Positions 12,541 to 25,059 are shown, counted from the stretch's first letter. The stretch is 64,000 nt of DNA from Cyclina sinensis (GCA_012932295.1 JAAONU010000011.1:15398136-15462135); one strand, 5' to 3'. The notes: generated by a model from the sequence alone, not told the origin. Program-made: numbers and translations.

Positions 12541-13805
12541 AGTTTATTCTTCCAGGTTACAATGTCCGCAATGCCACTTGGCTCCTGTTAGAAGGCTCAA
12601 GTCAACATCAGTTTGCACACTAGTAGGTAGACACTCATAGTGGTACCAGTATTCGCAATGATCACAGCCTACCCAGAACAAACCTTCCCTGGCTCCAAAC
12701 ATACACACTTGGCACAAAATTGATGGGTCATCTTGCAGTAGTTCAACTTCGGATGTTTCAGTTGCCACAGGATACTTACGGGCTACTTTTACACTGCCCG
12801 ATTTCTTTTCACTTTTGGTAGAAAGTATTGCCCTTGCAGTTTTATATGGTTTTTTTTCTGGGCTTGGTTGGTTTAACATCAATTTGTGGCTCGAGAAGAA
12901 TATCTGCAAGCTCATATGCAACAATTCCTAGCTTGATATTTTCTGTCTTTGAACTTGCTCCACATGCACATATATGAAGTAGAATATTTCTTGATCACCA
13001 GTTGATCAAACAGAGGATGCTTATTCTGGTTCTGGAGGACGGCAGAAAGCTTTCACAGCAGATGGGTTGTAGAGTTGAATACTTGTGCAGCGAAAAGCTG
13101 CAGCAACTGTATTACCAGTAATTTTATTCTTAGCTTGAAACAGAATTTGGGGAAATAATTTGCTCGGAAGGGTTTTCATACTTAAGTAACCCATTTGTGT
13201 GGCTAACTCCGCGACACGTTCTTTTACAACGCCTGGAAATAACCAGCATTATGGGTTGTAACATATGTGAAGAGTGAGCTGGTAAGTTCGTTAACTGCAC
13301 CTATGAATGCTGTGGACACGTGCGAAGCATGGTTATCCAATATTAACAGCACTGGTCGACGATGTCCTACCTGTGGTATAAAACAAAGATTGAACCACTC
13401 AAGGAACAACTGATGTACCCTGTTTCTGAGGAACGAAATTGCCAATTGTTTGACACTCCATCAGCACAATTCTTTGGCAATACCTGCGAGAATACAAGTA
13501 ATGGCCAGCTCTGGCCAGCTGCCGATAGTGCATTAAGCATTGTGACGTGTCCGCTAATGTTGACAACTGTATGATAGGCATGACGAGTACCCTTAGGAAC
13601 CAATACCTTTCTAGAATGTGTCATTGTTCCATAAAATCCTGACTCATCACACTTATAAACACTTACAGGGTTATCTTTAAGACCTGGTGAATCCATTGTA
13701 TGTGACAGTTAGTCAGAATAGCCATTAACCACATCGCTACCGGAAACCTTCACTCAGTATGTTTTTTTCCTAACCGCTTTTCCATTTCGTAAACAGATTG
13801 ACACT
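12541..13805 (-). pseudogene. pogo-type DDE transposase with C-terminal PHD finger, broken
   Basis: Minus-strand remnants of a Tc1/mariner-superfamily (pogo/Tigger, DDE_1 domain) transposase, which would cut and paste its own element. In coding order: a piece reading VYKCDESGFYG with the first catalytic Asp (about 13,640-13,670), NISGHVTMLNALSAAGQSWP, then RRPVLLILDNHASH with the second catalytic Asp (about 13,340). The usual third-Asp region is scrambled near 13,230. A tail reading GNTVAAAFRCTSIQLYNPSA (about 13,050-13,110) matches the family C-terminus. The last ~60 residues form a PHD finger: CQVC, then CDHCEYWYHYEC, then WHCGHC, ending at a stop at 12,544. Frames change several times and the N-terminal DNA-binding part is absent beyond ~13,800, so it is inactive. 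Confidence 0.8.
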
Positions 13806-13946
13806 AGAATGACACTGACAGGTAAAATGCCGAGTTTGAAAGAAACTCATTGGGCGGCGCTTTAATTGATTTTTGACAGGTGTACCGACGAGTCTCGTTC
13901 ATTACCTAACAGTGTAAGCTTTAATCAGTTTTGCAAGCGATAGTAT

Positions 13947-14370
13947 CATTTTAAAAGCCTATTCCACACATATCTCTTTAGCATTATTTGGTTTCATTTT
14001 GTTCACTTGTTGAAATAAATGCTTATCGCACACATTGTTTATTCTTTATCAAATACTGTTCCTACAAAAATTAGTTTCTTAATCTATAAAAGTATTTTTT
14101 GCACCGCTTTTATTATATGCTTCTACACAGGTCATCACAAATTTAGGAAATTAAATACGCTGTTGCACTTTATTAAAAAAGCTATTTGCGAATAACAATT
14201 GGAGGACAATATGTGTTGCAAAAAGGCATGCAGCTTTATCTGATAAAAACTATGATGTATTAAAGAAGTTTTCACAAAATATATTAGCTGAATCGACGGT
14301 TTGTTGACAAGTGTCAGTCCTACACATATCCCTCTAAGTCACGTGGTATCGGCACTATTTTACAGTTGGT
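13947..14370 (-). repeat. Right arm of the long inverted repeat pair
   Basis: Reverse-complement partner of 6,919-7,363; similarity runs from 'gtatcattttaaaa' to 'gtggtatcggcac'. It starts ~150 bp beyond the broken pogo transposase. Confidence 0.7.
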
Positions 14371-15611
14371 GTTCGTGTTTGAAAAAGAGCTTGAATATTT
14401 CAAATACAATGTGTGAATAAAGATCAGGAAAACTGTAAAACTAAATAATTGCTCTTAGATGATTTGTTTTATATTCTTATCTATTTTAGATATGTATACG
14501 TTTGCTTGATTATTTTGCCAGACATTACAACATGTCAGAGTAACGTTACCAAGATATGCTGTTTTTGCATTTATTTTTATTATTTTATTCCATTTCACTA
14601 CCGTCTTCAACTTTTGATTAAAATGGTTGTTACAGACCACTGTTGAGACTAAACTTTTTGCTACCATAACAAAAAAAAGAAGAAAACGGTATGGGTTAGT
14701 CCTCGATATCAAAAATAATTACACAAATTTCCAAATAATGTGAACTAAACCTATAGGAATTATAAAGTATGATAAATAATATTAATGTTCTTTATCTTAA
14801 TGTTTCAATAGTAACATTTTTCGTTTCAAGTAAATGATTCAACACAAACAATTATCAGTTTTGTTTACGATTAATACAACATTCAAGCAAATATTCAAAT
14901 TATCCAATCAGATATAATGCTCGCTGTCTGCTGTTAGTATGTATTCATGAAATGTTTACAAATTACCCGTTTTCAGATTGCATGAAAGATATCTTTGAGG
15001 GAAACATTAACACTTTTATAGCAATCTTAACACTAGAGGGAGGCACTATAAAACTTGAACAGAACCCTATGCTTGTCTAATGTCGTTTCATGTAATCAGA
15101 CGTGATTTTAATTCTAATCTTTTTTTTATTCTGTAGCACTGGCAGCTGGTTTCATGTGATACATGATACATGTATTTATGAAGCCATATCCTTTTCCATT
15201 TATTAAGCACAGAGCGTAATATGCCAAGCCAAAATTGCAGAATGCAATTTTGTCAAGGTTTAGGGTGTGTGCAAAGTAATTACGGCGGTCAATTTGCACT
15301 TTTTACCACTAAGAGATAATAACTCTATTTTTAAATAATATTGTTTTTGTTTATTTAAAGAAAAGCGCAGTATTCATAACTAGCAAATAAAACGCAATTA
15401 TATAGATGTGACATGACTGAAGGGAATATATCATATATAGTTACAATTTAAGCATTGAAATAAAATACGATATAAAACATTACGATATATAACATGATAA
15501 AGACAAATGATCACATTGAAAAGAAATGAAGTCATTTTATAAAAATATTAATCAAAAGTATTTCATAGGCCGTTTCATGAAGATTTATGGCCATAGCTTT
15601 CTTTAGCCTAG
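14371..15611. other. No gene recognised
   Basis: AT-rich. The stretch at about 14,990-15,090 resembles the first 100 bases of the window. No coding or structural signal is otherwise supportable. Confidence 0.4.
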
Positions 15612-15720
15612 GGATCTACTGACAACATAAATTCATTTGTCTTCATCAGAAATTCTTACCGGTATGTCTAGTCAGAAGCAAAATATTGCTAAATCGATGG
15701 GAATTGTTTAAAAAGAACGA
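15612..15720 (+). repeat. Third, diverged copy of the MSSQK exon-like segment
   Basis: Matches 9,767-9,860 and 17,027-17,120: 'tctactga.aacataaa', 'catttgtcttcatcag', then ATGTCTAGTCAGAAG and 'gctaaatcgatgg'. The frame reads MSSQKQNIAKSMGIV and stops. It lies immediately upstream of the second block copy, so this short piece exists three times in 7.3 kb. Confidence 0.5.
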
Positions 15721-17075
15721 AACATGTCTCCAAGCAAACAGGAAATGTGCTGAACAATAATTTATTTTTGTGGCAAAATATGGGATGTAAGCATTTTTGA
15801 CCTACCTCTTACATAAAAAAACAGGTATGATTCTCTTTCCTCCCAACATTTGGAACAATAGTTTTGTTAATCACTATCTAGTTTAACAAACATCAAATGC
15901 CTTTTCTATCCTTTTAAAGGAAGCACCTGAGGCCGAATTGTAACTGTGGTAGAAAATCTGGAATTTTTTCTAGACCGAATATTCCACATTTATTCATACT
16001 ATAATCAGATAGTAAAGTATTTTAAATGTCAAAGGTCAAGGTGGTTCACACTAATTTATGGATGTGTAATTTTCAATATATTATGCCTGATAAACCCACA
16101 ATCACTGCTTGTTACTATCAATAATGTAACAAACAATAAAACAAATAATTAAAATCAAAAGATTATTATCCGAAATTTAAAGTGATTTTTTTAAACTCAG
16201 AAAGTATTAAAAAAAGGAAATCAGACGATGCTATCCTAACATCACATATCTAAAAGGTTCTGAAGACATCGTACCGACGTATATATACACTTGCTTAAAC
16301 TGCCTTAATTTGTAAAATATACAGAACGAGGATACAGACAATTACAGCCTTTGTACGTAGGAACTATGTAATGAGAATATGTTCTTGGAAGGCTTCGTAC
16401 ATTGTGAGTAGGCCTTGTACTTACAAAATGATATTATGTCTTGCATTTAAACCGATTTCATTATGAATATATAATGCCATAAACTAGTACTATGGCTAAT
16501 GTAGGCTAATTTCAAAAACGTAACAAATAGGACATTACCTTTATTGCTACCATAGAATAGATCACCTAAGCACATGATTTCTTTAAGGGCTCCTTGCGCT
16601 TATAAATATTACCTTGACATCATTTGTTAAGCAAAGTCTGCATGGCAGTATATATTTATGATCGTGCAAAGAGCAAACAGTTTTTAAACCTGTCCAAAAT
16701 TTGCCTAACATTTCCGTTTTTTTTGTATTTCTGTTACTTAAATCCCTTAAAAAAGAAAAACACGGCAACGAAAAAAGACAAATAGAATAGGAAAGTTACA
16801 GAATTATTCACAAACCGAGTACCATTTAACTGGTCAATCAAATTGATCTATGATGGTATCAAAAAATATTAGCATCGTATAATTTTGGAAATAAGTAACT
16901 GAGCTCTATAAATAGAATGAAGGCGTGTTATGAAAGGTATTAATGAAAAAAACTCCATACATCATTAGTTTAATGGAGATATATCATGCCAATACCAACT
17001 TATAATAGCTCCAATAAATTTTAGGATCTACTGAAAACAAAAAACCATCTGTCTTTATCAGCAATTTGCACCAGT

Positions 17076-17313
17076 ATGTCTAGTCAGAAACGAACTTTAG
17101 CCAAATCGATAGTAAATGTTTCAAAAGGCCGACAGTGACAGTGCTCGAGTCGTTGATGACTGTTCAACATCTAAACTTTGCATAGTGGATGGTATAATAC
17201 TGAGTGCGAATTTAAAAGTAGCTAGAAATAAACGTAAGTCAAATGATACAAAATTTAGGATTATAGTCAACCATTATATGTCTTTGAAAATATTAATTTT
17301 GTTCTCTTTTTAA
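17076..17313 (+). other. Conserved exon-like segment, copy 2
   Basis: Near-identical to 9,816-10,053, including the ATG, the overlapping MFQKADSDSARVVDD frame from 17,116 and the GTAAGT. Amino-acid changes from copy 1 include I to L, P to L, S to A and G to A. Function unknown. Confidence 0.25.
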
Positions 17314-18255
17314 AAATGACATATGAGACCCACATGTCGAATAGTAGAATAAAGATTGTATACTATATGAAGAATTTTGCTTCATATGTTTTGTTTGTAC
17401 CATAAGGACTTATGTGATCTAAATAATTTAATTTGTCGCGGTATCTTACAAAGTTCGCTTTCGAGCATTATTTGTCATCAATAAACCATTTTGCTTCAGC
17501 TGTGACGTGTAGTGAGACAGCTTTATGTAAGATTGACAGACAAATAAATCCTTTATTAAATCGCACCTATAGACAAACACTCAGACAAATCAATATAATG
17601 CCTTGAATTTGTGTCACAGAGACTGATGCAAGTAAAAAGGAGAAAATAAATAAAAAAAAACATTGACCATTTGTTTTTGTGTTTGTTCTGTATTTTGAAA
17701 AAGAACTTTAAAACTTTTTCCTGGTTCGGTTGCTATTTAAAGATTCAGTGTTTCAGTCATAGCCTTTGTTCGGCAAAATATAATACATTAGTTTTCTAAA
17801 GAGGACGTTTTATTATTCAAACGTTCCTGAAACATCACTGTTTAAACATTTCAGCATAAGCATAATAAAAATATGATCTAATAAATGAAAATAGTTTGTA
17901 TTTTCAGAAACTTTGTTGAAACAGAAAATTAATATATGAGCTTTATACATTAAGACACATAGTTTGCATTTTATATTCTATTGTCAATGATCAAATGAAA
18001 GAATTTAGTAAGATACTAGTTCTTGAGATTATATTGTTTCTGAAAAAAGTTTAATATGTCTAGACTTCTTTTGGATATCTACTTTAGTGTAATAAACTGT
18101 CGTGCCAAAAAAGTTTTCTTATAATACATGTTTTTTTTTCTTAAAATGTTCTACATACAATGTTCCATATTTCGCTATGCTTTTTGAAGGGTTCGTATCG
18201 AAGTTTTACTCCGTCATTGTACGATTTAAGTTTTAACCAACGCACTCTTGTTTTC

Positions 18256-18342
18256 TGTAGGAAGAAGACGATAACTCATTTTAAATTGTCGAAACGGATT
18301 CTAAGAGCATACAAGCTTATGCGAAGACGGTACAGAGAGTAA
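18256..18342 (+). other. Possible terminal coding exon, copy 2
   Basis: A frame after 'gttttctgtag' ends LSKRILRAYKLMRRRYRE then stop, parallel to 11,079-11,165. Strongly basic. Keeping the stop and acceptor in both copies is the only support. Confidence 0.25.
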
Positions 18343-19562
18343 GGAGAGACCTGTTATGATTAAGTCATTGATTATATTCAACAGAAAAAAGCCGCAACAA
18401 CAAAAATGTTGCGTTCAAGAGTAGACTACAACAACCTCTCAGAGAATTTAGCGGCCTCATAAAAAATCGAGCACCGAGACATATTTACAACTATTCAGAT
18501 TCTTCTATTTCTTGGTCCCGGACACGAATATGAATAGTCAATTTTTTAATGTTCTGTTTACTTAGTTATATTCTTAAGACATTTGCAGATAAGTTACATT
18601 CTGCTGATTTCTTTTAAAAGTGAGTCTTTTTTATCTAGACGCAGTTTATTTTTATGACTTAACATCACTGTTGTGTCAGGTGTGAAACACTAGATAGATG
18701 CTGTCTAACATGAAACGTTTTGTGACGTTCAAGAGGTCAGTTAAGAAGCAATAAATAAAGACGAAATGAGTGTTTGCCTGATTTAGTGATTGATGGATTA
18801 TTCAATGTAAACTCATTTTCAGCACTGTAGTTGTTTTATTTATCATACTTTCTTATATTTAAGGCTAGCCATTCTTCAAGATATTAGATTAACATACCAA
18901 GTGCAGGTAAAATACATGAAAAGGATTAGAACTTGATCAGTTCATAATGAACATAATTGTAATATTGTTCTAATTAAGGAATTCTGTGTATACCCATTCT
19001 TAATTGTTATGTACTTGAAATGTTGAAAAATCTATAAATCTATAAACAATAACCTACAAAACATCAAAATTCTCTGCTGATGTCGTGTGCTTATCTCCTA
19101 AGTACACTTTTATACCGATCTTCACTGTTTATACCTGCTGAAAATACACAAATATGATAAATTAGAACAAGACCATCGATAACTGAACATGTACTATTTG
19201 ATCACTCTCTCTTGAGAGATACTGTAACAAACAAATCGTATAAACATTAAAAGTAGCAGTTAAGTGATCTGTTTTCTCTATTAAGCAGAATCAAAGAAAA
19301 TTAGATTGGTTCCCGAAACCTAACACATATTTTACATCATTATTTTAACATCTTAAACTGTTGCTGTAATAAAGGTCTATTACTTAATTTGCTTTTGGCA
19401 AAATCGAGAGAAAGCGTAATGGTTAAAAGTACAAAACGTATCCTACCTCATTAAAACACCACAGCTCGTAAAGCAGTTGCAAAAATAAAAGACATAGATT
19501 TTCAGAAGAGCCTATTCTATATTAACGAGGTTGCCATTTCTCCTTTTGATGTCAAAATATGA

Positions 19563-19859
19563 GATAAGATTTTTTTACATATACCTTATTTCGAAAATAC
19601 ACCAAGTTACTAAATGAGTGGATATGCCATTATTTATATAAATAAGTTATACGTTACTTGAACATGTATACAAAAATCACAACATAGGTTACAAATTTAT
19701 ACATGCAGACGGATAAGATTTTTTACATATACCTTATTTCCAAAAATACACCAAGTTACTAAATGAGTGGATATGCCATTATTTATATAAATAAGTTATA
19801 CGTTACTTGAACATGTATACAAAAATCACAACATAGGTTACACATTTATACATGCAGAC
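19563..19859 (+). repeat. 149 bp tandem duplication, two units
   Basis: Units 19,563-19,711 and 19,712-19,859 are almost identical; both begin 'gataagatttttt' and end 'catttatacatgcagac' or close to it. The few differences point to a recent duplication. Confidence 0.9.
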
Positions 19860-20957
19860 AAAAAATCTATAAATAACTGTCTTAGGAGTTGTAGTAATAA
19901 AAACGGAACGACATCTGCTCAGGTGATTGACCAGGGCCATCAAGGCTCTCTTGTTTCATGAAGATGTTTGAGTTGAACATTTCTTATCTGTTAAACCATG
20001 CTTGTGTTTTTAAATATATTTTATCAAATTTATGATCTCAAGCCTAAAATATTATAAAGATATTGCAATCTCACCAAGACAGGCCTAGCTAACCCCCGCC
20101 CCCACCACTTCACACCATTTAAAATACATTTGGAAGTTTTGAAGCTTTGAAAATTTGCCTTATGTATATTAGTTTTTTTTCGAGAAACATGCCCTCAATC
20201 TCGACTAGTAAATGGGTCAACATATACTTATTACCTAAGTTACACTCTCACTTTCAGTTATTACCTTATAGCTTTTTTATATTGTAGAAAAGAAACGTAA
20301 TATTTATTTCCTTACATTTCAGTGGCTATGTTTTATGAACAGTAATATGAAAAGTTCCCCACATTTGCAAGATTCATTCTATCATAATATCTCTGTTGAC
20401 TACAGAGAATTGCAGCAGCACACTTGCCATAATAGAAATATTGTACAAATTAAATTAAGTAAACCTCAATTGAAATTGTTACATTCAGTAAGCAAGTAAA
20501 TAAATATTTTTTTTCATTGCATGTGTCTAATTATAGGATTTCTTTACGGTTAAATTCCTAAATTTGGTCCCCAAACTCCTATATTTTTTATCTTGCTTTT
20601 CTATGTCATTCCTTTCTTATTCAAAACAAAGATGACAGCCTGTGATACATTTAGTTCTAATATAGAAAACTGTATGAAATATTTCAAATATTTTTAGCAC
20701 ACAAAACCAACATTTTCAGTTGATCATGTAAATCTGTTACTTTGTTTAAAAATTCAAAATTCCAATTTTAATCACTTCTGATGCTCACTTCATTTAACAA
20801 GAGTGCCACATAGCTTCTTATATTGTATAAGAGAGCATAACTCTTATGTCTCCATAAATGATTTAAAAAAAATACAACTGAAAGTAGCCAGAGGTCAATA
20901 GTTTTTGATATTCTAAAAAAAAAACAAGCTCTTTCAACCTAACCTTTATTCGGGTGA
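19860..20957. other. No gene recognised
   Basis: AT-rich; only short homopolymer runs and a C-rich stretch near 20,095. No supportable exon or repeat structure. Confidence 0.4.
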
Positions 20958-21150
20958 CGGTTATTTTGTTTGCCTTTGCGACCAGTGCAGACCATGATCG
21001 GCCTGCACATCATTACTGTCTGATCTTGGTCTGCACTGTTCACTTTTCAGTCAGTGTTTTTACATCTAACACTCCTATAAATGATAAATGGTACCACCCA
21101 AATTGAAAGATTGACAAGTCCATTTTAGAAGTTTAGCAGGCGACGGGTTA
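20958..21150 (+). repeat. Bivalve-type dispersed repeat
   Basis: Contains 'gcgaccagtgcagacca', 'gatcggcctgcacatc', 'ttggtctgcactgttc' and 'gataaatggtaccacccaa'. I recognise this combination as an abundant short interspersed repeat of bivalve genomes. Inner segments are partly self-complementary (gtgcagacca / tggtctgcac), so transcripts could fold. Confidence 0.6.
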
Positions 21151-21748
21151 AGGAAGGCTTGTAAATAAATTTCTCCCTGGATAAATACTATAGGCGACAT
21201 CTTCCTGTTTTTATGATAGTGCTAGTACTAAAAAGAAATTATTTCGCAATGAGTAATGATAGCAACGCGAGACAAGTGCTGTTACACTGAATACAGCAAT
21301 TTATCACAGATTTGTCTGCTTTCCAGGCATAATTTTCCAGACGTAAGTATTGTAAGATAATGAGAAGGTAATAGTCGCAATCATTTTTTTTGGATTTTCC
21401 TATAGTTAATCTGGTGTTTTATGTCCTAAGCATTGCAAAAGCATACACTGATTAAGGCTTGTAGAATATGTCGCATTCAGTAAAAACCTTATTGAAAAGA
21501 ACTGTTGATTTATCTTTTAAGTTCCGGCAACTTCTAGACAGCGAAGTATTAGCCCGTTTTCTAGCTAAGGAATGAATGTGACAAAAATATAACAAACATC
21601 TACACTGCAAGAGTGATAACCATCCAGAACTGAGTATAATGTTAGTGGAGAAGGTTCTACAGGTTATCCATACTTCCTGAGACATGGTTCATGTAAATGG
21701 ATTTCTCTTTTTAAAAACAATATTTCGATGACTCTTTAATTAAGTACA
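21151..21748. other. No gene recognised
   Basis: A short minus-strand frame at 21,452-21,685 has no recognisable domain. Nothing else supportable. Confidence 0.4.
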
Positions 21749-22179
21749 GTGGTATATGATGTCATTTAGGCTGTCGCAAGCAGCATTTTATTTGCCTCGA
21801 TTCGGAGGAGAAAATTGCTGTATTTTATTTCTTCATCAGTTTTGATAGTATATAGCGCATGCGAAGCGGAAATTTATGCCCTACACATTGGCCCTGATGA
21901 TTCTTTTGTCTGGTATACAGAATTTTCTATTATCCGGGAAACCTGATGCACTTTCAACGATTGAAAACACGAACTCTTTTTCCAAAATGTTAAGAAACAC
22001 CGTACATCTGACAAAAGAATTATTAGGACTTTTATGTAGGACAGAATTTTCCGCTTCGCATGCACTATATCCCCTTTGAATTGATGTAGAAATAAAAAAA
22101 TAAAAAAACAGCAGTTTTCTCCACCGAATCGAGGCAAAAAGATGCTCCTTGCGACAGCCTAAATGACATCATATACCAC
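21749..22179. mobile_element. 431 bp foldback (palindromic) element
   Basis: The whole element is an inverted repeat. The left end 'gtggtatatgatgtcattta' is matched by 'taaatgacatcatataccac' at the right, and complementarity continues through 'ggctgtcgcaag', the 'gcctcgattcgg.ggagaaaa' block and 'gcatgcgaagcggaaa' almost to the centre near 21,960. This is the build of a foldback element or long-arm MITE without coding capacity. The frames read on both strands are mirror images of the palindrome, not genes. No clear target duplication. Confidence 0.85.
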
Positions 22180-24559
22180 GTGGTATGGCCACACTGATAA
22201 GAGTAACTAAGACATTTGTCAAAACAATTCCTGCTGCTTGAAGGGACAAGTGCACGGTTTGTTGACATCAGTCACTGTTTACGATTAGATGCGATATAAA
22301 GCTATGTCAAGATTTGCGTCACAAGGAAATCCATTATCTCGAGAGATGAATTTTGAAATGTCAATGCATTTCCTTGAATATTATCAGGAACGGTAAAATG
22401 ATTCAGAAACAACAGACGAGATCAATATAAAACTGAACATAATATTCATGTTATTCTTTGCGTTGTCTTTTGTTGTTGTTGTTTTCATTTTAAAGATGAT
22501 GAACTAATTGAATAAAGATGTGTGTACATAACTGGCTAATTTTAGGTTATGCCTCTGTAATGATGACTCCTTAAATGATATGGTAGGGAAAATAGGATTA
22601 ATGTATAAAAATGACAAAGTTTGGTGTGCTTCCAGCGTTTTATTGTCCCTTTCTAAATTCTATTTAAGAGGGTTATTATTCTGAATTCTATGCATTTGTA
22701 TGTATAAAGTAAAAACAAACATGTCTTAGGAAAGCGCTTTTGGAACTGGTAAAGAAGATACATTTCATGCTGACACTGCAACGATATTGACAATAACGTC
22801 GTTGAATTCACCCATTCTTCCCAATGCAGTGGAAAGTCAAAGTTATCTTTAAAATCTAGTCTCAACTGCAGACAATAAATAAAATTAACCGTGTTTTCAT
22901 AATTATTTACTATCAAGTAGTGGCCTCAAATAGTTAAAGAAACTATGCATATCTAAGTGTATCCTTTTCAAAAAAATGTTTAACTATTCGTATTTTAACT
23001 TTTTCATAATATAAAGAAGTAACTATTTAATTCAAACCCTGCTTACTCTAGACGATACAAAATGTATTTCAAAAACAAGTAAATAGAAGCAAAATGGAGT
23101 TATTTCTTGAAAATGCTTTATTGATTTAGCTGCATCATTGGCAGTAGTTTCTGCAGACAGAAAATACTGACTGGCACCTATTCCCTAAAGGTTTCTTGTA
23201 AAGTAGACTGATTTCCCAATCACATTTTAAAGTAGATATACAATTTATATTAGACCTACTTCTGTCAACCTTTTTGATGTTTTGATGTTACAAGTTTCCT
23301 TTTTTCACTGAAAAAAATGTTTGGATTTTTTATCTAATAATAATATCAAAATTTGCTTTTTATATCAACCAACAAAGAGATGAGGAAGTTTTAGATACAT
23401 TTTCTCATTTCCGAACCACGACTTTTTTCGAGAATGAGGTTTGATTTACTAAACCAATGGGCCTACAAACCATTTCAGAAGAACAGGAGATTGTGCGCTT
23501 ATCCTTTGACCTGGTGGTACCAAACACAACATTTTTCTATGTTCAACCACCCTGAAGAGTCTTTGATTTTATTTTTTCTTAAGCTGTTTACGAAGTGCAT
23601 CATACTGTGCGTTAAACAATGGCCCAGTCCTTAAATCAGAGACATTTATTTTAACATGCTCAGTCTTCTCGAACAGTTAAGGAGTCCAATGTTAAATTAT
23701 TCTTGTGTGATTATTTGCAAGATACTGTTTTTGTATTTCAGGTAAACACAGTGAGTCATTTCCCCATCATATACAACCACCATAATGGGCCTTGAGTTCA
23801 ATTGTTCTTGACTTTCCAATTGAACACAATGTTTTGAAGCAGGAAAGTGTTACAAACTTGTAAAAGTGAAGGGTCCTTGTATTTATAGTTTTTGAGTTCT
23901 TGAGCAGATACTGATAACACTTGAGCGTCCCATATTTAGCTGTAATAAATCAAAACAGGTTTAAAGTGCAAGCTACTCTGAGCCTGACCTTTATTAACTA
24001 ATTGTGCAAAGTTTGATGCCACTTTCATTTGAAAATATTTTGAACTATCCAACCCACCGAAAATAAATTTTCTATTTTATAAGGACGATAACCGACGAAA
24101 ACAGTCGCCATTTTTATGTTAGTTAAAGTCACGTGACAGTTATATTAGCAAATATTGCTTTGATGTTTCATGTCACTGCCTTTTATAGTGACCAAGAAAT
24201 ATCCAACTTGCCTAAAATGTTAACCTTATCGGACGGACGGTTCAGTAACTAGTGATACTAAGCAGAATTCATATAGTGTCTGGAGAAGACAACATATCCG
24301 TCTGGATGTGTTTTTATCAGTCAAGTTAGATGTTTACCTTCAAGCATAATTGACACGTCTTTTTATGTTTAAAAAAAGGACATTAATGTCGACACTGCAA
24401 CAGACAAATTACGCTAGAACTTGTGACATAAAAGCATAGACTCATGTACCGACGTGCTTTAACACAATGTCGTAGGGTGCTTTAACACAATGTCCGTAGA
24501 GCTGTAGATATTTGCTGATTTTTTTTTTATAATTTATATATTTGTACATCATTGCTAAT
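22180..24559. other. No gene recognised
   Basis: AT-rich. Frames at 22,653-22,916 (-) and 23,434-23,634 (+) lack recognisable motifs, and frames of that length are expected by chance. No terminal repeats or array structure noted. Confidence 0.4.
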
Positions 24560-24760
24560 TTATCCAGCTTAATTATTTAGACCCATTAACAAGCGCAGCA
24601 CGTTCCAATTCGTCTGTGTGCTTATCGATTTATTAGACATCTTTGCGTAAGAATGACTGACTTATAAATTCTTTATTATCCAATCTATACACAAGCTCTT
24701 AGACAAATCAATGTAATCAATTACCTTGAATTTGTGTCACTGAATTTTATGGACGAAGTT
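24560..24760 (+). repeat. Fragment related to the ~4 kb duplicated block
   Basis: Resembles about 10,260-10,440 and 17,455-17,625: 'aattctttattatccaatctatacacaa', 'ctcttagacaaatcaatgtaa' and 'ccttgaatttgtgtcac' occur in the same order. More diverged than the two full copies, so an older or partial relative. Confidence 0.5.
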
Positions 24761-24768
24761 GGAGTAGA

Positions 24769-24770
<2 letters not shown>

Positions 24771-24842
<72 letters not shown>
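24771..24842. repeat. (AT)n microsatellite
   Basis: About 70 bases of uninterrupted AT dinucleotides. Confidence 0.98.
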
Positions 24843-24845
<3 letters not shown>

Positions 24846-25059
24846 CCTTTTTGCATCAAACAACACCCTATTGAAAGTGGTAGTAACAATAACTAATAAA
24901 TGCAGAAGCTTTTTTTCAGGCATTAAAGTTATGTTTCAGTTTTGTATTACGAAGTGTTTAACTCAAAATAAAATACGAAACAAAAACTAAAGAGTGCAAT
25001 CCCTTTTCTATTTTAAAAGAATAATCATGCACGCCTCTCCTATCTGCTATTAACAGTTT

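Larger units (their letters stand above)
15735..19532 (+). repeat. ~4 kb duplicated block, second copy
   Basis: Direct-orientation partner of 8,449-12,410, offset 7,286 bp at the left edge. Content is the same, with small deletions (for example around 17,325 and 18,995-19,100). The first copy is followed by the pogo remnant, while this one is followed by a 149 bp tandem duplication, so the shared unit ends at 'attaacgaggtt'. Confidence 0.8.

Noticed and set aside
21874..22137. Facing open frames on both strands
   Set aside because: They are mirror images produced by the foldback palindrome.
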